Source of the DNA: Rhizophagus irregularis
Lineage: Eukaryota; Glomeromycota; Glomeromycetes; Glomerales; Glomeraceae
NCBI RefSeq assembly: GCF_026210795.1
Contig: NC_089449.1
Location: 1 to 64,000 of the forward strand
Length of the DNA: 64,000 nt
Direction: 5' to 3'
The position numbers were made by a program, and so were the translations under genes. The notes under the pieces are model-generated. The model saw nothing but the letters and a program-made list of their open reading frames with translations, did no database searches and was not told the DNA's origin. Each line of letters opens with the position of its first letter. The stretch's first letter is position 1. Positions 31,421 to 42,518 of this stretch are shown here, piece after piece.

Positions 31421-32364
31421 TCATCACGATATTAATCGATTTTCCCACCTATATAGATGCTCAAAAATAAAACGGACATATTACCTTTCTTGATCCTTTT
31501 AATATTCGTTGAGAAAATCGGGATCGCTGATACGCGTCTAACCAAATTGCTGTGGCTGATTCTCGAAGTCTGGCGCAGTATATCGAATAAAATTTTAATC
31601 ATAAAAATAATTCCCCGTGATGGGGGTAATATCAGCATCATCAGCGCAGTAAAATTGTGGCTTTGCCTGATTCTCATCACATGTCTTATATCAAACATCT
31701 GGCGCAATAAATCAAGCAACAATCTTTCGATCCAAAAAACATTAAGCAATAATTTTCTCAAATATTGGCGGAGTGGAATGCTACAAAAATGAAATATCAT
31801 GGTAAGGATGAAATGAAGTATAACGTTTATTTTTTATCAAAAATTATGGGCATATACTTATTTCTATTCTCCGATTCTATAGGTTCGAAATTAATATATC
31901 ATGGGTACGGAACTTAATCTTTTACATAGTCTGTGTGGGTAGGAGTGATATGTATAAGCGTAGATATGGGTGGGATTATTTATTTCGAAAATATAGTGTA
32001 ATAAAGGAGTATGGAGCTGAGAATCTTGTAGTTAGTAGTAGATATAGAAACAAATTTATCTGTAGAAATTATTCTGAGAGCAAAGAAATAATGTGGTGCT
32101 GGGACTCGCATTAAATGGCCTAGGATCCGCGTACTCCCTCCCTCTTTGATAGCATCATACATTTCATTCGCTATGTATCTGAAAAATAATTAAAATTTCG
32201 TCCACTTCGGGCATTTGGCATAAAAAAAAATTAATTCGATCATCGTTATAAATGAGAGCATGCAGTAGAGGCGTATTAGAAAGTTCTAGCATATTTCAAT
32301 CATGTGGCCCCAATATCACAAATCGATTACGCGATTACGCAGTTAATTTTTTTTTTTCCGCATT
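31421..32364 (+). other. Decayed coding-like stretch
   Basis: Between 31520 and 31800 one + frame reads VADSRSLAQYI and, after stops, IVALPDSHHMSYIKHLAQ, in-frame TAA, IKQQSFDPKNIKQ, TAA and FSQILAEWNATKM. The two halves are partly a duplication of each other (TGATTCTC...TCTGGCGCA at 31557 and 31669). It looks like an old gene with many stops. The continuous 111-codon frame in another phase (31457-31792) is hydrophobic and probably spurious. The remainder to 32364 holds no gene that I see. Confidence 0.3.
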
Positions 32365-35180
32365 ATGTCTAAGTTTGACAAATACTTCGACGATTTGACT
32401 TCCTGCTCGCTAATTAGCTTCTTGGAGCACAAACTTCCGACGAACAAAAAGAAAGCCTACAGCCTATACAAAGGAACACTTAGTTCTATTGCCAAAGACG
32501 TTGATACAGAGCAAGATCGAAGAGTGACTGCACGCGCTTGCATGGATGCTTTTAAGGTTTTATTTCTTTCATACTGTTTTCTTTGTTACGTAAACGCGTC
32601 GTGTACCATCGTCCTATCCCATCCTCCTCCAATCGACCTTTCGTGTCGTGAGGGACATTTGTTTGACCTCTGTGTCAAACCCATGTCGTGAGGAAACATT
32701 TGTTTGACCTCCGTGTCAATGGGAGAATATGCCTCTGTGCTGGTATGGATTCTACACTACCTCCGCCGAACCTCAGTGTTTTGGAGTTAGGGCCTCTGTG
32801 CCGTGTGTGTCCCTTTGGTACATATTTGTGTCCAATAATTAAAAATACTCCCCTTCAAGCGTTCCAAACCATAAAAAATCTTACCTTAAAACAGGATCAA
32901 AGCAAGTCGGAGGTGGTGAAACAATATTGGACAAAGAGAGAACTGGAGAATAAGATTGATATCGAAGAGGTTGGTATGTTAATTCTCGAAACCTTTACTA
33001 CATCTTGATTTGCATACTGAATGGTCTATTTTTTTAGAACTTACACATTCTGGACGCAACAAAAGACGTGCGAGTTCAAGGCCGTTTTCTACGAAAAATA
33101 ATCACAAAAAAGCTCGAAAAAAGGAGTGGCTTTGAAGACAATGTGAGTCCGGTTAAAAACACGGTCATTAAGTTAGTTACATCTTATAATTGGTTTACGA
33201 TTTTCTTTAGGAAGAGGATCCCGGGAAGGTGCTTAGGAAAAGAAACCGACCATTTATTGACATTCTTTTTTTATATCATTTCATAATACTGACCTTGTAT
33301 TTCTGTAGGATTTGAGTGACAAAGTCGACAGCTTTTTTAAAAGTCCAGCCGAAGAAAAATCGTCTAATCTGTTTTTAAAGAAACTGCAAAAATCGAAAGA
33401 TGAAACGGACAATGAGGAGGGTAAGGTATGGTACTCACATAAAATGAATTGTTCGGTTATCGCCATTCATAACAGGTAAATTAATTAATTCGGGGATATA
33501 TATTCTTTATCTCGCTTTCACTCTTTGTAGATTAATCACCGGGCAGAGAAGCATAAGCGGGATAAGTCTTCTCGTTGCTCCGATTGTGACATGGAGGTAA
33601 ATACATTTAAAATCGGATCTTACAATGGATAAATAAGATTTACCTTCTTTATTCTTTAGATCAATATCTATGAACTAATGAGATATTGTCCTTATTGTGG
33701 AAGTAAGATTATGTCATTTGAAGTTGAATCAGATCTTGAAGCGCTTGATGATGAACAGTCAGATGAGGAAAGCGTTGCGGATGATGTAGACGAAGATGAG
33801 GATACTCCCCCAAAGTTGACAAGGTGGCTTTCCGGATGGCCTATGGTGCTATCCCAAATACTTCGAAGTTGCGGTTGAGTACGGGTAAGATTGTGGAAGA
33901 CGTTCTCTTTAAATTTGCAAAAGACATGGACTATGAGCAGTAAGTTTCTCGAAAATTAAATTCTTTTTATCTTATCATTCATGATACTGACATATTATTA
34001 GCCATGCTCATTCATATATTGTTGATTTTGATGATGAGAATGTCAAAGCATTGTTTACCGATGAGGAATGGAAAGAATTAACTGAAGATCGAATTGGGGT
34101 TCCATCTGTTCCAAGCGATATTGTAAAAGAGATGGCAAGATATGGAAAAAAAACGGTAGAAGAACTACGTATAACCGTTATGACGACGTATCTTAAAGAT
34201 AAAGAACGATATGATATTTGTAAACATTTTAATCAAGAATGGGTCCAGATGACTATGCGAACACTCTGTAATTTGTACGAAAATGTAGATTCCCCGCTGA
34301 TAAGGAGCCAATACGAAGATTGGTACACAATTGCGCTTTTCGGAACATGTATTGATTTTTGCATGAGGGACATACAATTAGGAACTGACATTAAGAGGTT
34401 TTAACCGGATTTTTACTAGCATAAATGATTCAACTTTGTATTTCTTTTAACAGCTTATTTCTCATTTTTTGTAGAACAGATGCACCATCGGTGAGTAGTG
34501 CAAACAGAAAAAATCGTGGTCGGCAAGCAAACACAAGAAAACTTATCGGCCGTAAAATTGATGGGATCATTTATAGCGTTGACAGAAAGCTTGAAATCGG
34601 GGCTATCGAAGCTGCAAGATCTTTCTTGGGTGTTTCTGACCGAAAATACCTTCTCGAGGCATTCAAAATGCCCAAAACTCTTCGAGATATGTATACTGAT
34701 CTAATGATTGCCGCAAATTATGAACAACAAAAAGCAGACAAACTTCAGGTCGTCGGAATCATACATCTTGGGACGTGGATCCAATTTGTTAGATTGTGGC
34801 GTGCTGGTGGTTCTATTTGTATTTTCCGTAAAGACCCTAGATCTTTCAATGTGGATAGCAAGTTCTCGAAAGAAGCAGTAAAATCATTTCTAAAACTTTT
34901 AGTAGCAATATATCAACACAAGGTAAGGAAAGCTTATTGCTGTAATTATGATTTCGTTCTCTAATCATTTTCACAGTTGATTATTAAGGACAACCTACAA
35001 GTCTTGGATATCCGGAATAACAATGATAATGAATCACAAGATGACTTGGAAAATGAATTAATGGAAGCTAGCCAAATTTCTGCACCTATATCTACAGTTG
35101 AATTTTTTGCCGATAACACCAAGACCCCAAGGAAGTCAAAGAAAAAAAAGCCGGTTAAAAAGAGAAGACTGAACAATTAA
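32365..35180 (+). CDS. Multi-exon lineage-specific gene with zinc ribbon
   Basis: Starts at ATG 32365 directly after T11-CCGCATT. Likely introns: 32557-32894, one near 32970-33037, 33143-33210, 33229-33308, 33426-33530, 33597-33659, 33940-34001, 34398-34474 and 34923-34976, mostly GT(A/G)AGT...TAG and 54-105 nt; the second is uncertain. Exons join in phase across the last five. A CSDCDME | INIYELMRYCPYCGSKI zinc ribbon is split by intron 33597-33659. The C-terminal half (YIVDFDDENVKALFTDEEW, QYEDWYTIALFGTC, GRKIDGIIYSVD, WIQFVRLWRAGGSICIF, KSKKKKPVKKRRLNN) matches my recollection of an expanded Rhizophagus family of unknown role. One base seems missing near 33823. Confidence 0.6.
32640..32728 (+). 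repeat. Short tandem duplication in the first intron
   Basis: A ~36-bp unit, TGTCGTGAGG-ACATTTGTTTGACCTC-TGTGTCAA, occurs twice in direct orientation (about 32644 and 32684), with TTTGAC and GTCAAA forming a small inverted pair inside each. It lies within the 338-nt first intron, the longest in this gene. Confidence 0.6.
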
Positions 35181-35950
35181 ATTATATTTTACGATGAATC
35201 AATGTTGCGGTTTTGTTTCTGCTATTTTTTAATTGGACAATTTTTTATTACAAAATCAAATGGCAATCATGTTAACACATAGTCATAATGTATTTTATAC
35301 TGCGCATACCAATAAAATTTATCCTTCCTGAAAATAATTTAGCCATCGGATCTAATTTAACAAAATCATGACATCAGGAAAATCATCCAATCTACATGCA
35401 TGTGAATATAGCGTTGACTCAAGAAGTTCATATTCAAGAAACTCCAGTTCAAGAAATACAAGATCTCATAATGCAAAAGATTCAAAGTCAAAAAAGTTCT
35501 AAATTAAAAAAAATCTCATACTAGAAATAAAAAAACAAAACCATTATTCACGGTTAATAATAATAATATTGTTTGGCTATAATGGTAGCTTAGTTACTGC
35601 GCAAAATCTGATTAGTCGATCATCTCGTGATTTGAGTTGCGGGAAGGTTGCGAGGAAGTGCCGGCAACGATGATCATGATGTCGTTCTAGATCCAAACCG
35701 CATGTAAATATAAAATTAGCTTAGCCGAGATATGACCCTATATAAATCCCGAAATGTTTGTAATCGAATAAAAAAATGAATTTTGGATTTAGCAGTATGT
35801 AGTCTCCCAAATCGGCTACATATCAATTAACCGCTAATCAGTAAATCCGTATAAATTTGAATGGCGATATTATTTAGTATAAGTTGCTAAAGAATTGCTA
35901 AAAAGCGCTATAAATCACTAAATCACTATAAACTACTTATTATCGTAAAA
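35181..35950. other. Intergenic region with TCAAGAA repeats
   Basis: About 770 bp, no gene recognised. 35415-35510 is built from repeated TTCAAGAA/CAAAAG steps and may be a relic of repetitive coding sequence. A CTATAAACTACTTATTATCG stretch (35924-35943) just before the next ATG could be its TATA region. Confidence 0.4.
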
Positions 35951-37120
35951 ATGGTTAGGACTGACTACCGATATGGTTTAAATCCTATAGTAGTGAAAGC
36001 ATTAACTCATCTGCATTACAGATATAGTAATGAAACGCCAAAAATGTGGTGCTCCCGTATTCGTGTTTCGTTTAAGAAACTCCTTGAATATAACCCTAAA
36101 TTCTTCTCCAAGAATGAATTTATTCACATGACTGAAAGAGAATATAAATATGGGAAATTCGGACCTGGAAGACGTACATTTCATATTTATTGCACTGCAT
36201 GTGATTCCTTAGTATTTATCTGTGATAATACTGAGAAATGCGCAAATAAGCATCTGAATGAATGCATTGCTAAAATAGAGGAAAGGCGTATCGCGTATGT
36301 TAGATCTGTATTATGGAAACGAAAAAGTAAAAAATGGCTTAGTGATAATGAAATTAATGAAATTTATGATAATATTTATTTTAGATACAGAAAAAGCTCT
36401 GAATGTTATTGTCGTACTTCAAAAGAAATTAGGAAAAAGACTGCATATCATATATTTAATAATGCAAAAATTATCCAACGGGCTTGGAGAGCTTTCAAGT
36501 TGAGACCTGAAACTTGGGCAAAACGAGTTTGGAATATGGTGAGAAACGATAATACTCCTGACGAGAAGAAGTATTTAGGTATAACTCCTCGTGATATAAG
36601 AATTCCTGATGATCAATATGTAGACTATTTTGGTCAAAGAATTCTAGCCAGAGATGTACCTGCACATCATCAGAATGAACCTCGTTTGCGTAGTTTGTAT
36701 TATCATTATACTCCACATGACTGGGCAGAAAAGAAGAAATACCAGTTATATGTTCGACTAACTACTGTAGCATATATAGTTACTTTTATAAAATCGTATC
36801 AGCAAAATTATAGATTCGTTGGTTATAGTGATTGGACTATTATGCTAAAATATCTAGCAAATCCTGGACATTACCATACTACTAAAGACTATTATAACAA
36901 TATTGTTACAAACTTTGTTAAAATTTCAGAATATGCACGATATAAATGTAAAAAGGAAGGCAAACTATATCCATGTAATTCACTAGAAATTGACATGTTC
37001 AAATCTTCCTATATTACTACTTTCGACAGAGGGTTAACTATTATAGATTTCTCAGATTTTAACAATAACTATGACTATGTGCAACAAATTCTCTGGACTA
37101 TAGATTCTTTATTAAAATAA
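35951..37120 (+). CDS. 389-residue protein with IQ-like motif, unknown function
   Basis: An intact frame from ATG 35951. A Cys/His cluster near the N-terminus (YCTACDSLVFIC...CANKHLNEC) may bind zinc, with a further CYCRT at ~150. Around residue 175 AKIIQRAWRAFKLRPETW fits an IQ motif (IQxxxRxxxxR), which usually binds calmodulin-like light chains. It is followed by DEKKYLGITPRDIRIPDDQY and DYFGQRILARDVPAHHQN. I associate this with an expanded Rhizophagus family. No catalytic motif was recognised, and no relation to capsid proteins is evident. Confidence 0.7.
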   Translation: MVRTDYRYGLNPIVVKALTHLHYRYSNETPKMWCSRIRVSFKKLLEYNPKFFSKNEFIHMTEREYKYGKFGPGRRTFHIYCTACDSLVFICDNTEKCANKHLNECIAKIEERRIAYVRSVLWKRKSKKWLSDNEINEIYDNIYFRYRKSSECYCRTSKEIRKKTAYHIFNNAKIIQRAWRAFKLRPETWAKRVWNMVRNDNTPDEKKYLGITPRDIRIPDDQYVDYFGQRILARDVPAHHQNEPRLRSLYYHYTPHDWAEKKKYQLYVRLTTVAYIVTFIKSYQQNYRFVGYSDWTIMLKYLANPGHYHTTKDYYNNIVTNFVKISEYARYKCKKEGKLYPCNSLEIDMFKSSYITTFDRGLTIIDFSDFNNNYDYVQQILWTIDSLLK

Positions 37121-37436
37121 TATGATAGCTATATAATTTGTATACATGATCGCCTAGTAAAATTGGTCGACACTATGTATCGTATCACCTGCTGAATTTT
37201 CCAGATCAGTCCTTGACCCAGATCCTGAATATTGTCTTAATAAAATAATAATATATTGTCCAGCCCGAAGCGCCTTCGGTCATAGGTGTACTATTATTAT
37301 TTGAATTATAATAAAACTGGCCCTGGTGATTTATTTCACAAATATACCTCCATGTACTAATCTGATAGAATAAAGTGGTCTATTTTTTTTGAAATTTCAT
37401 GGAATTCCATTTTTTTGCGTCATGTATAAATATATA
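37121..37436 (+). promoter_or_regulatory. Intergenic region with promoter-like core
   Basis: The sequence CCCGAAGCGCCTTCGG (37264-37279) is a short GC-rich hairpin that could end transcription of the preceding gene. T8-GAAAT at 37383 and GTATAAATATATA (37424-37436) directly abut the ATG at 37437, again the T-tract plus TATA pattern. Confidence 0.4.
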
Positions 37437-38027
37437 ATGGCATTTAACCAAGCATATTCTGAATTGCTAGCTAAGTTACCAGCTTCCATAATAAATGAGG
37501 CATGGATTCGTCTCACATCACGGAAGCGTAACCCATTATCTGAGAAAGAGGCCAGTGAAATTAATCCAATTGTAGAGTCGTTTTTAAAACATGAAGCTAT
37601 TAGATATCAGAAAAGATTAATGCGCCAGAGACGAACCCAAAGTTGGCCAGAGTGCCCAACATTATTACCATTCAAAGAAATATCAACTATATACGTTGCA
37701 GATAATGGAACCCAAACTGATGATAGCACCTGGCGGGGTTCTTCGAACCAGACACTAAAGCACGATCATGAAGAAGAGAATAATCGCCAGGTTATGAATG
37801 AGCTTAAAGTACTATCCCAGCACCTGATCGATTATAATAGACGAACTTTTGAGAAATTTATGCATGACATAGAAAAGGAATATAGGGAGCGGGTTAATGC
37901 AAATAAGAAATTACGAGGCAGAATTAAGGATCTGAAGTTGCAGTTACAGGAGGCAGAAAAAGAGCTGGCATCTATGAAGTCAGATTCTACTCATTCAATA
38001 TTAATGGCGTATCCCAACCTAGCCTAA
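37437..38027 (+). CDS. Coiled-coil protein downstream of the ATPase
   Basis: About 196 residues from the ATG at 37437 ([15 protein letters not shown]). I prefer this start to upstream in-frame codons because a TATAAATATATA stretch directly precedes it. The C-terminal ~80 residues form a coiled coil ([20 protein letters not shown]...). The 3' end overlaps the ATPase gene on the other strand by about 41 bp. It has no known family; its position in the morphogenesis half of the element makes a structural or scaffold role possible, but that is inference. Confidence 0.65.
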   Translation: MAFNQAYSELLAKLPASIINEAWIRLTSRKRNPLSEKEASEINPIVESFLKHEAIRYQKRLMRQRRTQSWPECPTLLPFKEISTIYVADNGTQTDDSTWRGSSNQTLKHDHEEENNRQVMNELKVLSQHLIDYNRRTFEKFMHDIEKEYRERVNANKKLRGRIKDLKLQLQEAEKELASMKSDSTHSILMAYPNLA

Positions 38028-38730
38028 TCGCTAATGGATCATCTACTGGTCTAGTAAAATTGAAGACCACGAAATTCCGATCCCGCAGATGTTTGTCAAT
38101 AATTTTGGATGCTTTTTTTGGATTATCTGTGTATTGGTGCACAATACGACTAATATCGTCCCGACTACCACTCCCTCGACATAGGGCTAAATGCGTAATA
38201 TTTTCACGGATTATTTTAGGAGTTTGCGTATACTTCTGACTCACATATATGCTCGATATTCCTTGATGTCGCCCGCTAATGAAATATGGGACAATCTGAT
38301 CCTGAATCTTTTTTGATTCAGCGCAAAGGTCCTCAAAGACAACAACTGTATTTCTGTCTGAGGAAAACTTAGTTACATCTGGAATAGCGTTCGCCTTTAA
38401 GGCCCGAAATGTAACATTCTCCCGAGTTGCTTCTGGAGCATTTGCAAATATCTTATAGCAGTTTTTGACCAATACCCATTTCGGTTCATGAATATGCTTC
38501 CCGATAAGGACCAGATCATCATTCTTGACATATCTTTCCCCTTTTCTTTTCTTATGTAATCGCTGGATTTTATTACCAAGAAGAAGATTAAGGATCATAT
38601 TGGTCTTTCCACTATCAGATCCACCGCAGATTAACAGACGAAAAGGAAATGCAGGACTTGCAGGGTGATTGGTGTTCTTCATACTTTTAACCTCATCGAG
38701 ATGATAAATATAATATTCCATTCTTCTCAT
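37987..38730 (-). CDS. A32-like packaging ATPase (FtsK-HerA type)
   Basis: 247 residues from ATG 38730. Walker A GGSDSGKT is at 36-43 in [20 protein letters not shown], the typical start of this viral family. Walker B TVVVFED is at ~128-134. The sensor-like stretch [14 protein letters not shown] (~152-164) and [13 protein letters not shown] follow, as in packaging ATPases of Polintons, virophages and nucleo-cytoplasmic large DNA viruses. These proteins pump DNA into preformed capsids. The intact frame suggests recent function. Its presence next to integrase and Gag-like genes implies the element once, or still, forms particles. CGCAT and TATAGTATATAG upstream (minus strand) fit the promoter pattern. 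Confidence 0.88.
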   Translation of the reverse strand: MRRMEYYIYHLDEVKSMKNTNHPASPAFPFRLLICGGSDSGKTNMILNLLLGNKIQRLHKKRKGERYVKNDDLVLIGKHIHEPKWVLVKNCYKIFANAPEATRENVTFRALKANAIPDVTKFSSDRNTVVVFEDLCAESKKIQDQIVPYFISGRHQGISSIYVSQKYTQTPKIIRENITHLALCRGSGSRDDISRIVHQYTDNPKKASKIIDKHLRDRNFVVFNFTRPVDDPLAIRLGWDTPLILNE

Positions 38731-38796
38731 TGTGATGGGTCACTGAATTACTATATACTATAAAATGTCTGAACATTGTTTCCCAAATCATGCGAC

Positions 38797-40400
38797 TTAT
38801 TGCTTTGGTAAGAACCCTTTCTCGATTAGAGTATGCCTGATATAGGATAGGAGATCAGCGGTATATGGAATTTCGATAAGGCATATATTTTGCTTCTTGC
38901 ATATATCCCGCTTCTTCTGATCACGAATCTTTTGTATTTCTAAAGTTTCATTCTCCCGATGATATAGGCTATTGTGGACGATAGTGCCGAGGGTCATGGT
39001 ACGTCCATCTAAGAACTTAGCCTTACATGGTGGAAATTTCTTGCCTAGTAGATCCTCAAAAATATATCGGCATTTACGCTCTTGAGTATGATGGCATAGA
39101 GGGCACCACTCGAATTTTTTCATGATATATTTTAATGGATACTCCCACTGGTGTACACCATTTTCGCAAGACCAAAGATATACATCATGACTATTTATTT
39201 GACCAGTCCTTCCTAGACACTGACCACCACGTCTTCTGGCATAATCTTTAGCATGATCAAACTCGCTATTGATAGGGGAGACATAAACGAAATTTACAGA
39301 TAATATTCTTTGAGGGGGGAGCTCAGGATCACGAGACAAATGCATGAGTTTTTCTCGCACAAATCCCCACTTTGGAGTAAATTCATCGTCATCACTTCCG
39401 AGATAATATAGGACAGGCTCCTTTTTAGAGACCACAATTTTTCGGATTTTATGAATAGAAGGCGAGTATGTGGGATCTGTAGCCCTTTTCTGATTCTCCA
39501 TTCCTCCCTCCCATTCAGCATTTGCAAGAAGATAGCGAACTGAATCACCTTTCTTCAATGTTATTTCATCTTTGCCAATAGGTCGCTTTGATGATATTGA
39601 TGGCTTAGATTCAACCTCTTCCAATAAAATGGCTTCTGAAGGCGCTAATCCCCATTTTGAAGTACCTGGAGCTCTAATAAGGCGTGTGGGGTAATTGTTT
39701 AGGTAATCGACAACCTTTGGCAAATGCCTAACCCATGTTCTTATTAATTTTGGATCAGAAGATATAGACTCAACAGCATACTGAATTTTATAGAGCATTT
39801 CCCCTTCTGTCTTATTGAAACGTTCCACCATTCCATTACCTCGATGGGAATATGGACCAATCACTCGAATAGTGACATTATGCTCTTGCATTAGCCTAGA
39901 GGTCTCGCCCATCCATTCTCGCCCATTATCACATTGAAGAAGTTTTGGCCAAGTTAATGGGTCATTTCGATCTCCATATTTTCTCTTAAATGCTTTAGCG
40001 ACTTCTGAACTTTTCTTCGATGTGAGTGGAACCGAAGCCTTATATCGGGAAGCGCAGTCTATTATATTAAGTACCGCTTTATAGGTCTTACCTTTGTAGT
40101 AATCGTGGGTAAGGAACATTATATCGCACTGGTGGACACAATTTGGTCGTGTTATTTTCCCATAACTGACTCTAGGGATATGTTTTGGTGGGGGCATATA
40201 GATTTGGTGTGATTGCTGATTTTCTAAAAAATCTTTACATTCACTTAGGCGGAATTGGTGCCCTCTTTTTTACATGCATCTCTTAACGATTTGGGATTAG
40301 AGTAATAGCCAGTTGGGCGATAATATATTCCACGCAATATGATATTTTTTTCAATTCTCTGAGCCTCAATAGGGTCTATCAAGATTTGTGGTTGGCTTAT
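38797..40400 (-). CDS. rve integrase fused to a zinc-ribbon/degenerate nuclease-like tail
   Basis: The main frame (40197-38797, 466 residues from [10 protein letters not shown]) holds the DDE core: D25 (HQCDIMFL), D90 (QCDNGREW) and E125 ([12 protein letters not shown]), a DD34E spacing by my count. An SH3-like region follows (GDSVRYLL...WGFVREKL, ~210-300), as in Polinton integrases. From ~320 comes a Cys-paired module (QCLGRTG...[11 protein letters not shown]...WCPLC) and a nuclease-like end ([36 protein letters not shown]). The N-terminal part, [21 protein letters not shown], is upstream in another frame (to ~40400), so one base is missing near 40250, and its first codon appears to be ATA instead of ATG. 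The enzyme inserts the element; ATATC fits its expected 4-6-bp duplication. Confidence 0.85.
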
Positions 40401-40430
40401 TCTGATTCTCTTTTATAATCACAAAAAAGA

Positions 40431-42518
40431 ATGGCATTTCGGAGGCCCCATCCAAGGCAGAGAAGAACATGTGAAGAATATAAAGCTGAGCTGGAGAAGG
40501 AGAACTACCATCTTCGTAGTGAATTGCAAGCAGAAGTTGATAGTAACTGCCAAAATGAAAAGCAGATCAGGGAGCTGGAACGTGAATGTGTCCATTGTGA
40601 ACAAGAAATCCAAACTCTTAACGGTGAGATAGAACGTCTTGAGAATGCTTCGAAAGAGGAGATAGCAGAGCTAAAATCTGAAATCTCCAGCCTAAAAAAG
40701 CAACTATATCAAGCTAAAAAGGATATTCGTGATAATGAAAAACATATTTCTAGTATAGAGAGTCTGTTAGTAGATTCCGAGGAGCAGGTAAAGAAATTGC
40801 GATGCCAGATCAGGACTATCTCATCACGAAAAAATTCACCGGAAAGAGGTAATTCTCCGGACTTGTATAATTCGGATGATAATATGGCCACAATCACAGA
40901 GCTAGCAAATGCTATAGATGGTTATCTAAATAATAGGACAACGAGCAGAGATATTCTAATAGACCAAATAAAAAGGGCGACAAGGCAGATACGTCGAAAA
41001 GAGAATAATTTGCATCAGGATTTAGTCCGTGAGCAAAGAAGGCGCTATGATGCAGAAGGTAAGCGAGATCTTGCTATTACGCGAAGAGATCTTGCTGAAG
41101 GTGGGATGGCTAATGTTATTGGTGATCTCCATCAGTTGCGGACCAATGCTCAAAACCAGGTAAATAGAATGATAGGTAATATAGTAAGAAAGCAAACCCG
41201 TATAGGTGTACTGATACAAGAAAAATTTGCCTTACAATTATTGTATCAGCGAAATGCCCACCACTTACAGCTAAGTAGAGGGGATATAGGTCTGTTAGAA
41301 TTTAATCGAGACAGGTTATATGAGCGATATGAGAAATGGAAAAATAAGACCCAAGCAGAACGCCAGAATAATTTAAATTTGCAAGGACAAATATTCGCAT
41401 TACAAAATAATCTTCCACATTTAAGGATGGCAGGATATGCACCAAAAAGATTCTCAGGTAGAGCGGATGAAGATATAGATGAATTCATAAAAGATTACAG
41501 ACTCTATCTTACGGCGGCCAATATCACTACTGCTAATGCAGGTGGTAAACAGAGAGCTTTAGAGCTATTCTGGTCCTGCTTGACAGATGAGGCATCACGT
41601 TGGGCTGAAGATAAGCTTAAAGGTAAAAAATGGCGATTGAATCATGTAAGATGTGGGAATGCTTTAGCAAATATGGCCGCCGTAGTGGCCCTAAATAATG
41701 CTAACATAACGGCCGCCATGATTAATGCGCCTGATGGTACTCCACCACCAGGATTGCCAGCTGGAGCTACTGGCGCTACAGTTATCCTAGCACATAATAT
41801 TCACGCAGATGAAGATTGGTCTCTTGCTGGTGGGTGTCCCGTCGATGCTGGTACAGCAACCAATGCCCCGAATGGAGCTTTAAATAATAACAATCATATA
41901 GTCCTTCCTGATATCAATATTAGTCAGGTCATCTATTGGTTTAAAAGGAATTATCCTACAGTTGTTCGAGAGCAACAGGAATTGATCTTTGGCACTTTGA
42001 CTCAAGGATCTGATTCAGTTAGAAATTACTATAGAAAGATAAATAAATATGCTAGCTGGGCTCGAATATCTGATCGTGAAAAAAGAATACAATTTATACG
42101 TGGCTTGACTCCTGAAAACAAGCTGGAAATGAAACGACTGGGTTTAAACAGACCTTTAAATGATGAATTGATTGAGACACTGGAAGAGATTGAAACAGAA
42201 AGGAATAATTTGCTTCTGGGTGAGGATATTTATAACCAGCCAATTATCAAGACAAAACCAAAAGCGCCTGCCCACCAGAATATTACTACAGAAGATATTG
42301 ATAGGATTGTAAATAGTAGAATTCAGGCGTTACAACAATCGGTGCCAAATCTATCACCGGTATCTTCTTCTGGTCAGGAAAATATCACTAAGGCTGATTT
42401 ACAAGAAGCCATAGCTAAATCCTTTCAAGAGACTATGTCTCGAGCAACTAAGACTCTAGATAATAGTAAAAAATCGGCCAATAAGAGAGGGAAGACCTTA
42501 TTATTAGACGATTTTTAA
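40431..42518 (+). CDS. Gag-like capsid protein
   Basis: 695 residues from ATG 40431, only ~30 bp from the integrase 5' end on the other strand. Residues ~1-130 are a long coiled coil. A second helical region follows (~150-330). A retrotransposon-Gag-type capsid domain spans ~338-590: GYAPKRFSGRADEDIDEFIK, ALELFWSCLTDEASRWAED, then, after a ~100-residue Ala/Gly/Asn insert, IYWFKRNYPTVVREQQELIF, RNYYRKINKYA and FIRGLTPENKLEMKRLG. Gag proteins assemble particles around nucleic acid. The next frame adds a zinc knuckle and the one after it a protease, the usual Gag-NC-PR order. No reverse transcriptase is nearby and I see no LTRs, so this is unlikely to be a nested retrotransposon. Confidence 0.8.
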   Translation: MAFRRPHPRQRRTCEEYKAELEKENYHLRSELQAEVDSNCQNEKQIRELERECVHCEQEIQTLNGEIERLENASKEEIAELKSEISSLKKQLYQAKKDIRDNEKHISSIESLLVDSEEQVKKLRCQIRTISSRKNSPERGNSPDLYNSDDNMATITELANAIDGYLNNRTTSRDILIDQIKRATRQIRRKENNLHQDLVREQRRRYDAEGKRDLAITRRDLAEGGMANVIGDLHQLRTNAQNQVNRMIGNIVRKQTRIGVLIQEKFALQLLYQRNAHHLQLSRGDIGLLEFNRDRLYERYEKWKNKTQAERQNNLNLQGQIFALQNNLPHLRMAGYAPKRFSGRADEDIDEFIKDYRLYLTAANITTANAGGKQRALELFWSCLTDEASRWAEDKLKGKKWRLNHVRCGNALANMAAVVALNNANITAAMINAPDGTPPPGLPAGATGATVILAHNIHADEDWSLAGGCPVDAGTATNAPNGALNNNNHIVLPDINISQVIYWFKRNYPTVVREQQELIFGTLTQGSDSVRNYYRKINKYASWARISDREKRIQFIRGLTPENKLEMKRLGLNRPLNDELIETLEEIETERNNLLLGEDIYNQPIIKTKPKAPAHQNITTEDIDRIVNSRIQALQQSVPNLSPVSSSGQENITKADLQEAIAKSFQETMSRATKTLDNSKKSANKRGKTLLLDDF

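Noticed and set aside
31432-31800. 122-codon minus and 111-codon plus frames over the same DNA
   Set aside because: Both are complementary hydrophobic translations of a locally duplicated stretch; a third frame with stops shows better coding sense.
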